64,000 nucleotides of DNA from an uncultured Actinomycetes bacterium (GTDB taxonomy: Bacteria > Actinomycetota > CADDZG01 > WHSQ01): assembly GCA_937863385.1 (NCBI GenBank), contig CALMBW010000020.1:310001-374000 (forward strand), read 5' to 3'. Of this stretch, positions 26,501 through 34,502 are shown in pieces. How positions within the stretch are numbered: the stretch's first letter is position 1; each line of letters begins with the position of its first letter. The translations under genes were made by a program, and so were the position numbers. The notes below the pieces were generated by a model. The model saw only the letters and a list, made by a program, of their open reading frames with translations. It had not been told where the DNA came from and searched no databases.

Positions 26501-28222
26501 GTGGGTCTGCCGGGATACCCAGATACCTCCCTGTACGAGCTCGATCTGACGGGTCCCGCCGTTGCCTATACCTCGAACCCGGGCAGCGTTGGAGGTGACC
26601 TCACCCCTACGTGGACCTTCGATGCCGACTTGGGTGCCACTTCGGAATGCCGCCTCGATACAGGCGTTCAAGAGGTCTACGACTGGAGCGCATGCACCGA
26701 CAGTGTCACCTTCAACCTCGGCATGCAGATGGACGCGACTTACACAGTGTCGGTCAGGGCTTCGGACACGGCGGGAAACACAACGGTCATCACCCATGAC
26801 TACACGCTCGACTCGGCCGGTCCATCTGTCGACATCCTTTCGGGACCGGGTTCAACGGGTACCGATCGCACTCCTAGTTGGACGTTTACGACTGAGGGCG
26901 GAGCAACAACGGACTGCTGGCTGAAGTTCGATGACTTGCTCGTCCTGGAACAACCGGGGTGCGTATCACCAGTGACGTTCGATCTGACATCCGAACCAGA
27001 TGGCAACTACTCGTTCTTCGTTGACGCCACAGACGCAGGTGGCAACAAGGGTTCGGTCTCGTCATCCGGCTACTCCCTGGAAACCGAGCTTCCGATAGCC
27101 ACGATCACCTCGTCGCCGGTTACCCCCGGAAACAGCACCTCTGTTGGTTGGAGTTTCGACCTCTCCTTGTCCGCCACCGGCGCCGAGTGCAGGTTGGAAC
27201 GCGGCGCGACCATCCTGTCCGACTACACGTCGTGCACCAGTCCCGCCGTCTACAACCTGAGCGATTCTTCCGATGGCGTGCACACGTTCACGGTGCGGCC
27301 GATCAACGGCACGGTCCGGGGCGCAGCGCAGAACTCGAACTACACCCTGGATCGAGTCGGCCCCATCGTCAGCATCGAACAGCGTCCTGGCGAGATCGAT
27401 ACCGACAGAACACCTACCTGGAGCTTCGCAACCGAGGGCGGAGCAACAACAAGTTGCGAGCTGAACGGTGATCTGGGCGTCATCGAAACAACGCCCAACT
27501 GCTCGAGCCCCAAGACCTACGACCTGAGCGGTGAACCGGACGGTGTCTTCATCTTCACGGTCCAGGGAACCGACGAGGCCGGAAACACCGGCGCAACGGA
27601 ATCGGACTCATTCACGTTGCAAGAGCCCGAGCCAACGCCTAGCCCGACGGGGGAGCCGACTCCTACACCTGAGGCAACTCCCACCGCGGAACCCGCTCCA
27701 TCTCAAGAACCGACGGGGGAGCCTTCGCCCGAACCAGAGCCGACCGAGGAGCCTGAGGAACGGGGCGATGGCGGCGGGGGCGGCATCCCACCGTCGGACG
27801 CCACCGAGCCGGACGAGCCGGAGGCTCCGGGCACAACGGACCCGATCCCCGCAGACCCGGTCGATCCGCAACAGGAACCGGTGATGACCCACCCGAACAA
27901 CAAGACCAGGTCGGTGGTACCGGGCCTTCCCACGGCGCAAGAGCTCGCCGAACGTGCGACAGCTCCAGTTGAGCTGGTCGAGAAGGTCGAAGCGATCTCA
28001 GGGCCGGGTCTGCCCGAAGGATCCGAGCCCCAGACGCCTGGTTTGGTATCTCAGGTGACCAGGGCTGCTGCCGACGTCGTGAAGGGATCTGCCTTCCCCG
28101 GGACCTTGGTCTTCATGGTCTTTGCGTTCCTGATGCTTCAGGACCGCCTCGATCGTGCCGACCCAAAACTAGCGCTTGCTCCGGTGAATCCGGATCCCTA
28201 CCTGGACTTCCGTCCGGGCTAG
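23540..28222 (+). CDS. Giant cell-surface protein: 12 NHL repeats, 6 Ig-like repeats, proline-rich stalk, C-terminal membrane helix
   Basis: This 1,560-aa protein starts at an ATG 5 nt after AAGGAG. An N-terminal helix (ALALFFVVTVLFNGF) is the export signal. I count 12 repeats of about 56 residues with pattern TVAG-G-GxSGDGGPAT-A-LxxPxG-NLYIADxxNxRIRKV, typical of NHL propellers and enough for two six-bladed rings. Six Ig-like units of about 90 residues follow, each with a TWxF strand, a paired Cys and a D(G/A)xYxFxVxA(T/S)D motif. A Pro/Glu/Thr-rich stalk comes next, then a helix (GTLVFMVFAFLML) and a short positively charged tail. The order suggests a membrane-anchored extracellular adhesin or sensor. 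The diguanylate cyclase gene follows after 12 nt. Confidence 0.85.
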   Translation: MRRLWIGGWPVMHSFAPRDPLTMDAGATERERLRAALALFFVVTVLFNGFMPARGAANDINTVAGIGASGGDGGPATAAMMRSPQDMALGPDGSIYIADTWNHRIRVVAPTGTITTFAGIGESGFSGDGGPATAARFSYPYGIVVDPAGNVYVTDIGNAVVRRIDSATGVITTIAGNGTEGFSGDGGNATEAMLNAPRGITLHPTTGDLYIADTMNNRVRKIALSTGIITTVAGDGGSGSGGDGSQATSADMKQPSDVAFDAAGNLYIADTENHRIRKVATNGIISKYAGDGSRGFSGDGGNSLKAKMDSPTGIAIDANGVMYIADSDNNRVRKVASNIMTTYAGNGGGTFAGDGGAAIAAGLSPEQVTIGAGGSILIADTWNHRIRKVNSTGNISTVAGAPRFSGDGGPATQAALNWPVGVSISSSADIIITDYLNNRVRKVSSSGTITTLAGITTAGSGGDGGPATAAQLNLPADVSTKADGTIFIADSANNKVRKISPAGVISTYAGTGTAGNSGDNGAATAARLNNPSGLDLAPSGDLYIADSKSNRIRKVNTSGLITRFAGEGGTGSSGDGGSAVSAKMNNPVDVAVAPDGSVYIADYGNHKIRKVSTGGIMTTVAGTGTAGYSGDGGQGTSAQLSSPAGVAVDPVGNVYIADSGNNRVRKLDTTGVITTVAGTGAPGYSGDGGPAVNASMMFPARVALDSEGNLYLADTLNDRIRRVEALGDLPAPTIQGSTPGSPANDNSPKLYGSSDAGTTVSIYDTPGCTSVAVATGSAAQFASPGFAVSVADDSTTNYYAKATDSNGNVSQCSSIPYVFVEDSQVPTVTIDSAPPSPSSDAIPTWTFSKTSGSQASCELSRGATILSPYGACASPFTFDLTAEVDGDYTFSVRVTDAAGNVSLVAIDEYSLDRSGPEASITTSPSSPASDVTPEWGFTTEDDTNGECRLSRGAVVISDYTPCISPVSFDLTSSGEGLYALDVRAVDGVGLPGYPDTSLYELDLTGPAVAYTSNPGSVGGDLTPTWTFDADLGATSECRLDTGVQEVYDWSACTDSVTFNLGMQMDATYTVSVRASDTAGNTTVITHDYTLDSAGPSVDILSGPGSTGTDRTPSWTFTTEGGATTDCWLKFDDLLVLEQPGCVSPVTFDLTSEPDGNYSFFVDATDAGGNKGSVSSSGYSLETELPIATITSSPVTPGNSTSVGWSFDLSLSATGAECRLERGATILSDYTSCTSPAVYNLSDSSDGVHTFTVRPINGTVRGAAQNSNYTLDRVGPIVSIEQRPGEIDTDRTPTWSFATEGGATTSCELNGDLGVIETTPNCSSPKTYDLSGEPDGVFIFTVQGTDEAGNTGATESDSFTLQEPEPTPSPTGEPTPTPEATPTAEPAPSQEPTGEPSPEPEPTEEPEERGDGGGGGIPPSDATEPDEPEAPGTTDPIPADPVDPQQEPVMTHPNNKTRSVVPGLPTAQELAERATAPVELVEKVEAISGPGLPEGSEPQTPGLVSQVTRAAADVVKGSAFPGTLVFMVFAFLMLQDRLDRADPKLALAPVNPDPYLDFRPG

Positions 28223-28234
28223 GAAGGAGAAGAG

Positions 28235-29842
28235 ATGGCATCGAGATCGCCTAAGGCTGTAGCGGACGAGCTGGTTCCCCTCGCTCAGCGCGTCCGGTAC
28301 ATGCAGATGTTCCGGGTGCTGATGGTTCTCGCCGTTCTAGGCTTCTCGGCCTACTCGCGCTCCACACTCGATGCAGACCTAACACTTCTCCTAGCGGCGA
28401 GTGCCGGTTACATGCTGCTATCGGGCCTCGGCGAGATGCTCTGGCGCCATCTCGGCAAGCGAAACCTGCATCTGTTCGGAGCGCTTCTCATCGTCGACGG
28501 CATCTACCTCGCCTACGTCAACCTCCACTCTGGCGGGATATCGAGCCCGTTCCGGTCCTTGACCCTGTTGCATCTCATCGCGGTCACACTTCTCGCGTCG
28601 TATCGGACCGGTCTGAAACTTGCCATCTGGCACAGCTTGCTACTCGTATCCGTCTACCAGAGTGAGGTGGCGACCGCCACACAAGATGGTGTCGACGGAG
28701 CAGCGCTGAACGTTCAGTTCCATGAGCTGGTCGCATTCGTTTCGATCTTCTGGCTCGTTGCATTGGCAACCGCAACCTTTTCGGCAGTGAACGAACGAGA
28801 GTTGCGGCGGCGCAGGTTCGATCTCGAAGCCCTCGCGATGATGGCACAACGATTGGAAACGACCAATGATGCCCACGCCGTTGCCGAGATCATGCTGGAT
28901 AGCTTGTTGGACAGCTTCGGATTCCGCAGAGGGGTCGTGTTGGGAGCTCGCGGATACAAGGTGGCCCTATTGGCCGACACAGCAGACGACGAAGAAGGGG
29001 CCGGACGGTTCTTGGGCGTCGACCAGATCATGCACAAGGCATGGGAAACACGGCAGACACAATTGGTAGCCGGGCTAGACCGGCGCCGCAATCCGTGTCT
29101 CTCGGGGCTAATCGGGAGCAGCAGCAACGTGATCGTTGTCCCTCTGATCGCCGAAGGCGGAGCAGCCGGAGTTTGCGTTCTCGAACACTCCATCAAGCTC
29201 GGCTCCCGGGTAGAGCGACGGGTCGTGACGATGGTTGAGCGATTCTGTTCACAAGGCGCTATGGCGTTGCGCAACGCCGAACTGGTTCAGGAGCTGCAAG
29301 ACATGGCGACCACCGACCCCCTTACAAAGATCGCGAACCGTCGCGCGTTCGAGTCAACCCTGCATCTGGAACTAGCCCGCGCGGCAAGAGCCGGAACCTC
29401 ACTCAGCCTCATCATGATGGACATCGACCACTTCAAGAAATTGAACGACACGCACGGACACCAGAAGGGGGATGAGGTCCTCAGGGCCGTCGCTAACGAG
29501 CTCCAGCAGCAGAGTCGCAGCTTTGACACGGTCTCACGCTTCGGCGGCGAGGAGTTCGCTATCGTCCTTCCCGGGTGTGAGCTCGCCGAGGCGATGCAAA
29601 GCGCCGAACGATTCCGCCACGCCATCACTGCCTTGCCATCTACTACCCCCGTGACGATGAGCGTAGGAGTTGCGAGCTTCCCAGCGCACGCAACCGATGC
29701 GGGTTCCTTGATCGAGCAGGCAGACCTCGCCCTGTATGAAGCCAAACGGGGGGGCCGTGACCAGGTTGCTGCTCCTGCGGAAGCGGTTGTGGTTGCAGAA
29801 GCCAACGCATTCATGAGCTTCCTGGAGAGCAACCCCAACTAG
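28235..29842 (+). CDS. Membrane diguanylate cyclase with GAF and GGDEF domains (PelD-like layout)
   Basis: This 535-aa protein has about five membrane helices (20-185), a GAF domain (about 205-345) and a GGDEF domain (about 355-520). The active-site motif is GGEEF at 437-441. An allosteric I-site RxxD (RSFD, 428-431) sits exactly five residues before it, so the enzyme should make c-di-GMP and be product-inhibited. Metal-binding MMDIDHFK is present. Helices-GAF-GGDEF is the same order as PelD, the c-di-GMP receptor of Pel systems, but PelD has a degenerate GGDEF. GGAAGGAG precedes the ATG. It is co-transcribed with the giant NHL protein. Confidence 0.93.
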   Translation: MASRSPKAVADELVPLAQRVRYMQMFRVLMVLAVLGFSAYSRSTLDADLTLLLAASAGYMLLSGLGEMLWRHLGKRNLHLFGALLIVDGIYLAYVNLHSGGISSPFRSLTLLHLIAVTLLASYRTGLKLAIWHSLLLVSVYQSEVATATQDGVDGAALNVQFHELVAFVSIFWLVALATATFSAVNERELRRRRFDLEALAMMAQRLETTNDAHAVAEIMLDSLLDSFGFRRGVVLGARGYKVALLADTADDEEGAGRFLGVDQIMHKAWETRQTQLVAGLDRRRNPCLSGLIGSSSNVIVVPLIAEGGAAGVCVLEHSIKLGSRVERRVVTMVERFCSQGAMALRNAELVQELQDMATTDPLTKIANRRAFESTLHLELARAARAGTSLSLIMMDIDHFKKLNDTHGHQKGDEVLRAVANELQQQSRSFDTVSRFGGEEFAIVLPGCELAEAMQSAERFRHAITALPSTTPVTMSVGVASFPAHATDAGSLIEQADLALYEAKRGGRDQVAAPAEAVVVAEANAFMSFLESNPN

Positions 29843-29927
29843 CATCACCCCCGCCTCTCGGCGCTCGACAGGCCGGGACTGCGGTGTAGAGGAACTCCCG
29901 ACCACCAGCATGCGTTAGAACCAGACG

Positions 29928-30614
29928 ATGGAGCAGACCCCCAACGTCATCGACCTCACGCAGCCCCTCGGGCAGCACACCGTTCTGTGGCCGGGAAGCA
30001 AGCCATTCGAGACTTCACTCGATGCCACCTATGGAAGCGCAGGGATGTACTTCCGCAGCCTCACGATGCCCGAGCACTCGGGCACCCACCTAGACGCGCC
30101 TTCTCATTTCCACCCCGAAGGTGACCACGTCGTCGACATCCCCGCACATAAGCTCGTGGTTCCGGCGCACGTCATCGACGTTCGTCACCTCGTTTCCGGC
30201 GACCCAGCATTCACGCTCGACGCATCGCACGTTGAGGAGTTCGAGACCCAGCACGGCCGGATCGGGCCGGGGTCGGCCGTACTGATCTGCACCGGCTGGG
30301 ACCGCTTTTCCACCGATGCCCACGCCTATGTCGGCGCGCTAGGTGCCACTTCCTTCCCCGGTGTCGGGGTTGATGCAGCCCGCTTGCTCGTTGAGCGCGA
30401 GATCGTCGGACTCGGTATCGACACCCTTGGCGTTGACCCCGGCTATTCCACCGACTACCCCGTGCACTTCACGACCCTCCCGGCCGGCTTGTGGCATCTG
30501 GAAGGTTTGATCAACCTCCACGAGCTGCCCCCGACCGGCACCCTGTTGGTCGTGGGCGCCTTACGTCTGGTGGATGGGTCCGGCACTCCCGCCCGCGTCT
30601 TCGCCCTCGTGTGA
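29928..30614 (+). CDS. Cyclase-family metal hydrolase (kynurenine formamidase-like)
   Basis: This 228-aa enzyme has the signature HSGTHLDAPSHF, which carries the metal ligands of the cyclase/KynB family (Pfam Cyclase). It begins with IDLTQPLGQHTVLWPG, a normal N-terminus for the family. These enzymes hydrolyse cyclic or N-formyl amides and related bonds. No other kynurenine-pathway gene is nearby, so the substrate is open. It stands alone, 86 nt after the diguanylate cyclase and just upstream of tRNA-Lys. Confidence 0.85.
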   Translation: MEQTPNVIDLTQPLGQHTVLWPGSKPFETSLDATYGSAGMYFRSLTMPEHSGTHLDAPSHFHPEGDHVVDIPAHKLVVPAHVIDVRHLVSGDPAFTLDASHVEEFETQHGRIGPGSAVLICTGWDRFSTDAHAYVGALGATSFPGVGVDAARLLVEREIVGLGIDTLGVDPGYSTDYPVHFTTLPAGLWHLEGLINLHELPPTGTLLVVGALRLVDGSGTPARVFALV

Positions 30615-30641
30615 GGGTTAGGCTCGCACCGCCTTTTCGGC

Positions 30642-30716
30642 GGGCCCCTAGCTCATCAGGTAGAGCACCGGACTTTTAATCCGGCGGGCAGGGTTCGAGT
30701 CCCTGGGGGCCCACCA
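30642..30716 (+). tRNA. tRNA-Lys (anticodon TTT), CCA encoded
   Basis: The acceptor arms GGGCCCC/GGGGCCC pair over 7 bp. The anticodon stem CCGGA/TCCGG encloses loop CTTTTAA, giving anticodon TTT. The T-arm is CAGGG-TTCGAGT-CCCTG. The discriminator base is A and CCA is encoded (30714-30716). Confidence 0.95.
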
Positions 30717-30783
30717 ACCTCTGTTCCCTCCTGCTGCTCGGCTTCCTTCATCTACGAGAGCCTTCTGCCGATGCCACGTTTAA

Positions 30784-30842
30784 GTTGGCCATACCTTCTG
30801 TTAACAACTTCGGCCAACAGTTGGCCGTTTCTGTTAACAGAA
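30784..30842. promoter_or_regulatory. Nested palindromes and direct repeats upstream of the hydrolase-like gene
   Basis: The stretch contains GTTGGCC followed by TTCTGTTAACA twice (30784-30806 and 30820-30839). It also has a perfect 15-bp dyad GGCCAACAGTTGGCC (30812-30826) and a 14-bp palindrome TTCTGTTAACAGAA (30829-30842) that ends just before the ribosome site. It looks like a multi-site operator for the gene starting at 30859. Confidence 0.6.
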
Positions 30843-30858
30843 CGAGGAGAGGGGCAGT

Positions 30859-31791
30859 TTGCAGCGCCGAAAGACACTCATCCCGCTGATCGTGACCCTG
30901 CTGGCGATCGCCGTACCGGCTGGGGCCATCGATCCCTTCCGCCCATCTGGAGGCACGGAACGCCAGGACCAGCCGCGAGCTATCCGTCTCACCTCGACGC
31001 AGCAACTCGATCTCTCCCCTTACGAGGGACTCGGTACTTGGATCGACATGTACGACGCGGATCCGTGGAAATACCCGGAGCTTGCCGTCGCCGACCTGGC
31101 CCAGCGGGGCGTTCAGACCATCTACCTCGAGACGGCGAACTGGCACAAGCCCGCCGGACCCCTATTCAAGCCCACCAAGATCGGTCGCTTCATCGAAGCC
31201 GCTCACCAGAACGGCATCTATGTGGTGGCTTGGTACGTGCCGGGCTTCAAGAACATCTACAAGGACAAGAAACGGATCCGAGCGGCCCTCGACTATGTCT
31301 CACCGCTGCAGGAAACCTTCGACTCGTTCGCGCTGGATATCGAGTCGACCGTCATCAACGACTACACCAAGCGTGTTCGCCGGATGACCCGGTTGTCTGC
31401 ATGGTTGCGCGAGAAGGTCGGGCCAGACTATGCGATGGGCGGAATCGTGCCCGATGTGCAGTCTTTGTTCTGGGGAGACTTCCCCTACGCGACGGTCGCC
31501 GCATATTTCGACGTGATGATGCCGATGAGCTATTTCACCTACCGAGTAAGTGGCCGGGCAGCAGTGAAGAGTTATGTGACGGCAAACTTCACCGAGATCC
31601 GAGCCGAAGTTGGGGATCCCAGCTTGCGGATCCACAACATCGGCGGAATCGGTGGAAGAAGCACCAGGCGCGAAGCGCGCGCCTACACGAACTCGGTGCT
31701 GAACAACGGCGGCATCGGGGGTTCTTACTACGATTACCCGATCACGGCCGAGCGGGAGTGGGAGGAGCTGTACCCGCTGATCGGGCTTTAG
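30859..31791 (+). CDS. Secreted TIM-barrel glycoside-hydrolase-like protein
   Basis: This 310-aa protein starts at a TTG about 9 nt after AGGAG and has a signal peptide (KTLIPLIVTLLAIAVPAGA). The rest has an alternating beta/alpha barrel pattern: GTWIDMYD, GVQTIYLETANWHK, GIYVVAWYVPGF, FDSFALDIEST, VMMPMSYFTY and GGSYYDYP. Asp and Glu in ALDIEST at a strand end are candidate catalytic residues. I cannot place it in a numbered GH family. Upstream palindromes suggest tight regulation. A role in processing the cell's own exopolysaccharide is possible but speculative. Its stop overlaps the stop of the convergent ABC-F gene by 3 nt. Confidence 0.6.
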   Translation: MQRRKTLIPLIVTLLAIAVPAGAIDPFRPSGGTERQDQPRAIRLTSTQQLDLSPYEGLGTWIDMYDADPWKYPELAVADLAQRGVQTIYLETANWHKPAGPLFKPTKIGRFIEAAHQNGIYVVAWYVPGFKNIYKDKKRIRAALDYVSPLQETFDSFALDIESTVINDYTKRVRRMTRLSAWLREKVGPDYAMGGIVPDVQSLFWGDFPYATVAAYFDVMMPMSYFTYRVSGRAAVKSYVTANFTEIRAEVGDPSLRIHNIGGIGGRSTRREARAYTNSVLNNGGIGGSYYDYPITAEREWEELYPLIGL

Positions 31792-33383
31792 CTCACCGCG
31801 ACGTCCTCGTATGGCGACACCAAGGATCCAGTGACCCCACCGTCGTCATCGAACAACAGGAACCGGTCGAATAGCTTCATGAACCACCTGTCGTGAGTGA
31901 CCGCGATCACGGTGCCCTTGAAGTCGATCAACCCCTCCTCCAGCGCCTCTGCCGAATCAAGATCGAGATTGTCCGTCGGTTCGTCTAGCAAGAGCATCGT
32001 CGGCCGATCTACCTCGATCATCAAGAGTTGGAACCGGGCCTGCTGCCCGCCCGAAAGCGAGGGGAAAGGGGTGCGAGCAGCAAGCGACAACTCGTAGCGC
32101 TTCAGTGCAGACATCGCCCGGCTCATCTCGATCCCGCGTTTGAGAAGCACTTCAAGGATCGAACGATCGACAAGGTCCGGCCGCTCGTGCAGTTGGGAGA
32201 ACAATGCCGGCTCGACCCTTGCTCCCAACTTGAACGACCCGGAATGCACGATGTCTTGGCCACCGAGAAGCTTAAGGAAATGGCTCTTTCCGGTTCCGTT
32301 CGGACCGAGCACTGCAACACGCTCGCCGTACCAGATCTCGGTATCGAAAGGGTCCACCAACCCCGCGATGCAAAGGCCCTCGATCCGCAGTGCGATCTTT
32401 CCCGTGCGGTCCCCTCCGAGCTTCATCGAGATGTTCTGCTCCTCGGGGCGCTCGCGGGGGGCCTCGGTCTTCTCGAAACGTTCGATCCTTTTCTCGGTCG
32501 AACGCGCTTTGGACGCGAACTTGTCGTTGTATGACGCCTTGCGTTTGAATTCCTTCATCAAAGAAATGAGCCGATCGTGTTCGGCTTTGTAAAGCTTGCG
32601 TTCCTCTTCGATACGCGTCACACGAGAACCTCGCGCTTGCTGGTAGGTCTCGAAAGAACCGGCGTGGACCCACGAACCGTTGCCCTCGATGGTGATCACA
32701 CGCTGCGAAGTGGCCGCGAGCAGCGCGCGGTCGTGACTCACGAACAAGATCGTCTTTGGGCTGGAATTGATGGCAGCTTCGAGCCAGCGTTTACCCGGAA
32801 CGTCGAGGAAGTTATCCGGCTCGTCGAGCAGAAGGACATCGGCATCAGATCGGAACAACGACTCCAGCGCGATCCTCTTCTGCTCTCCCCCCGACAAGGT
32901 ATCGAGCAGGCGCGGCCCGAGTTCGTCCAGCGACACACCCATCGCCGCGCCGCAACATGTGTCCCACAGAACCTCGAAGTCGTAGCCACCAACCTCGCCC
33001 CATCGAGCCAGCGCGTCCGCGTAGCGCATCTGCGCCTTCTTGCCGTGAGGCCTAGCAACGATGAACTCGGCCGCCACCAGCTCTTCGGCCGCACCCTGCA
33101 CCGCCGGTGGAGCCAGAGACAGCAGGAAGTCCCGGACCGTCGTCTCGGCTCCATGGGTGCCGATGAACTGGCGCATGTAACCCACGCGGCCGTCGATGTG
33201 GATGGATCCTGCCGTCTGCTTCTCCTCGCCCGCTATCAGCCTGAGAAGGGTGGTCTTGCCGGTCCCATTGGCGCCGACCAGGGCAGCGTGCATCCCGTCT
33301 GCGACACGCAGCGCCACTCCGTCGAACAGACGGCGGCCTCCGGGGAGGTAGTAGGAGAGTTCGGACACTTCGATCACGGCCAC
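31788..33383 (-). CDS. ABC-F family ATPase (ribosome-associated type)
   Basis: This 531-aa protein has two ABC domains and no membrane segment. The first has Walker A GANGTGKTT, signature LSGGEQKRIA and Walker B LLLDEPDNFLD. The second has GPNGTGKSH, LSGGQQARFQ and LLLDEPTDNLD. A charged linker between them (EEERKLYKAEHDRLISLMKEFKRKA) fits the ABC-F P-site tether. ABC-F proteins act on ribosomes during stalling or confer resistance to ribosome-targeting drugs. The frame is open to 33491, but the first 36 residues do not fit the family. GTG at 33383 (or 33377, AVIEVSEL) is the likely start. Confidence 0.88.
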   Translation of the reverse strand: MAVIEVSELSYYLPGGRRLFDGVALRVADGMHAALVGANGTGKTTLLRLIAGEEKQTAGSIHIDGRVGYMRQFIGTHGAETTVRDFLLSLAPPAVQGAAEELVAAEFIVARPHGKKAQMRYADALARWGEVGGYDFEVLWDTCCGAAMGVSLDELGPRLLDTLSGGEQKRIALESLFRSDADVLLLDEPDNFLDVPGKRWLEAAINSSPKTILFVSHDRALLAATSQRVITIEGNGSWVHAGSFETYQQARGSRVTRIEEERKLYKAEHDRLISLMKEFKRKASYNDKFASKARSTEKRIERFEKTEAPRERPEEQNISMKLGGDRTGKIALRIEGLCIAGLVDPFDTEIWYGERVAVLGPNGTGKSHFLKLLGGQDIVHSGSFKLGARVEPALFSQLHERPDLVDRSILEVLLKRGIEMSRAMSALKRYELSLAARTPFPSLSGGQQARFQLLMIEVDRPTMLLLDEPTDNLDLDSAEALEEGLIDFKGTVIAVTHDRWFMKLFDRFLLFDDDGGVTGSLVSPYEDVAVS

Positions 33384-33434
33384 GGCGCCCAGTATCCCCA
33401 AGCGCCGTGGGGGCCGCGGCCACTCTGCTGCGAT

Positions 33435-33464
33435 TACGTAGCAACAGCACGTACCTACGTAGCA
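33435..33464. promoter_or_regulatory. Direct repeat TACGTAGCA x2 in a divergent promoter region
   Basis: TACGTAGCA occurs at 33435-33443 and 33456-33464, offset by 21 bp or two helical turns. It lies between the divergent ABC-F and HprK-like genes. A palindrome with the same TACGTA core is found at 9074-9085. It is a possible tandem operator. Confidence 0.4.
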
Positions 33465-33570
33465 CTCGTCCTGCGACCGCCCGGCCCCCACAACGCTGCC
33501 TTCGCAGGATGGAAGGAACTGGGTGAAGTGCCAGCATGTGGTTTCCAGGAACTACAAGGAGCCGGGATAC

Positions 33571-34488
33571 ATGCAATACCTTCCAGCGGCACGAGGAACG
33601 GCCTTCGGGTTCGAGATCCATTCCAAGCTGCCGATCGGCCACCTCCGCAATGGGGAGGGTGACCCGCTAGAGATCGTTGCAGAGGACATCCCAGAGCGCC
33701 CCGGCGCACAGGACAAGCTGCTGATCGAGTGGAAGCCGCCGGCCAGCTCCTTCACCGCCCGTCTCTACCATGACGGCCACCGCTTCCTTTTCTTCGTGGC
33801 CGGAACCGGTTGGTTCCGCATCGAACCCACGGTCTCCCGTATCACCGTGCCCACTACCAACGACCTCTCGAAGATCGAAGACAAGCTGTGGGGTATCCCT
33901 GCGTTGCTGTGTTTCACCGCCCGCGGCGACCACGCGCTACACGCCGCCGCGGTGGAAAGCAACGGCGGCGCCGTGCTGATCGCCGGATCCAACCGGCTGG
34001 GTCGCTCCGCGATCTCCGCACACTTCGCGACCTCGGGATCACGGGTGCTCAGCCAGGACCTGGCCTGTCTCCGGATCACCCAGCACATCGGGCTGGTTCC
34101 CGGCCCCTCGAGACTCACGCTTCCGAAGTCCTTCGCCGGCGATCTCGACATGTCGTCAGGCAACGGGACGTGGTCCCAACACAAGGACACGCTCACCCTC
34201 GACGCCACACGGCGCGGCACCTGCAAGCCCGTCCCGGTCCGCTCGATAGTGCTCCTGAGGGCCGGAGACTCGACCAGGCTAGATCCATTGATCCCCGCTC
34301 AAGCGGTGTCGGATCTTTGGTCAACGAGCTTCCGCTTGCCGACCGAAGACGACCGTTCGCGCTGCTTCCAAGGTGTTGCAGACATCGCAACCAACGTTCC
34401 CGTCTGGGTCCTGCAACGTGACACCGCCGACACCGACCTTCACGGTCTGGTCGAACGCATCTCATCCGCCGCCCTCGAGTACGCCTAG
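33571..34488 (+). CDS. HprK-like protein with degenerate P-loop
   Basis: This 305-aa protein resembles the HPr-kinase-like family. HALHAAAVE precedes a loop reading GSNRLGRSAIS where active members have GxxGxGKS/T; the key Lys is replaced by Arg. After the loop, SRVLSQDLACL fits the acidic Walker B-like strand. ATP binding is therefore doubtful. The ATG at 33571 has AAGGAG about 9 nt upstream. A GTG at 33523 is a weaker alternative. A related protein starts at the left edge of the window (1-399). Its function is unknown. Confidence 0.55.
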   Translation: MQYLPAARGTAFGFEIHSKLPIGHLRNGEGDPLEIVAEDIPERPGAQDKLLIEWKPPASSFTARLYHDGHRFLFFVAGTGWFRIEPTVSRITVPTTNDLSKIEDKLWGIPALLCFTARGDHALHAAAVESNGGAVLIAGSNRLGRSAISAHFATSGSRVLSQDLACLRITQHIGLVPGPSRLTLPKSFAGDLDMSSGNGTWSQHKDTLTLDATRRGTCKPVPVRSIVLLRAGDSTRLDPLIPAQAVSDLWSTSFRLPTEDDRSRCFQGVADIATNVPVWVLQRDTADTDLHGLVERISSAALEYA

Positions 34489-34502
34489 GAGGTAACGACC
34501 AT

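Noticed and set aside
30629-30643. CCGCC-GGCGG hairpin before tRNA-Lys as a terminator
   Set aside because: Only 5 bp, and its 3' arm is the first two bases of the tRNA, so it is more likely coincidental.
30771-31874. A 367-aa plus-strand open frame over the TIM-barrel gene
   Set aside because: Arg/Pro-rich shadow frame with no signal peptide; the overlapping frame at 30859 has a signal peptide, a ribosome site and barrel motifs.
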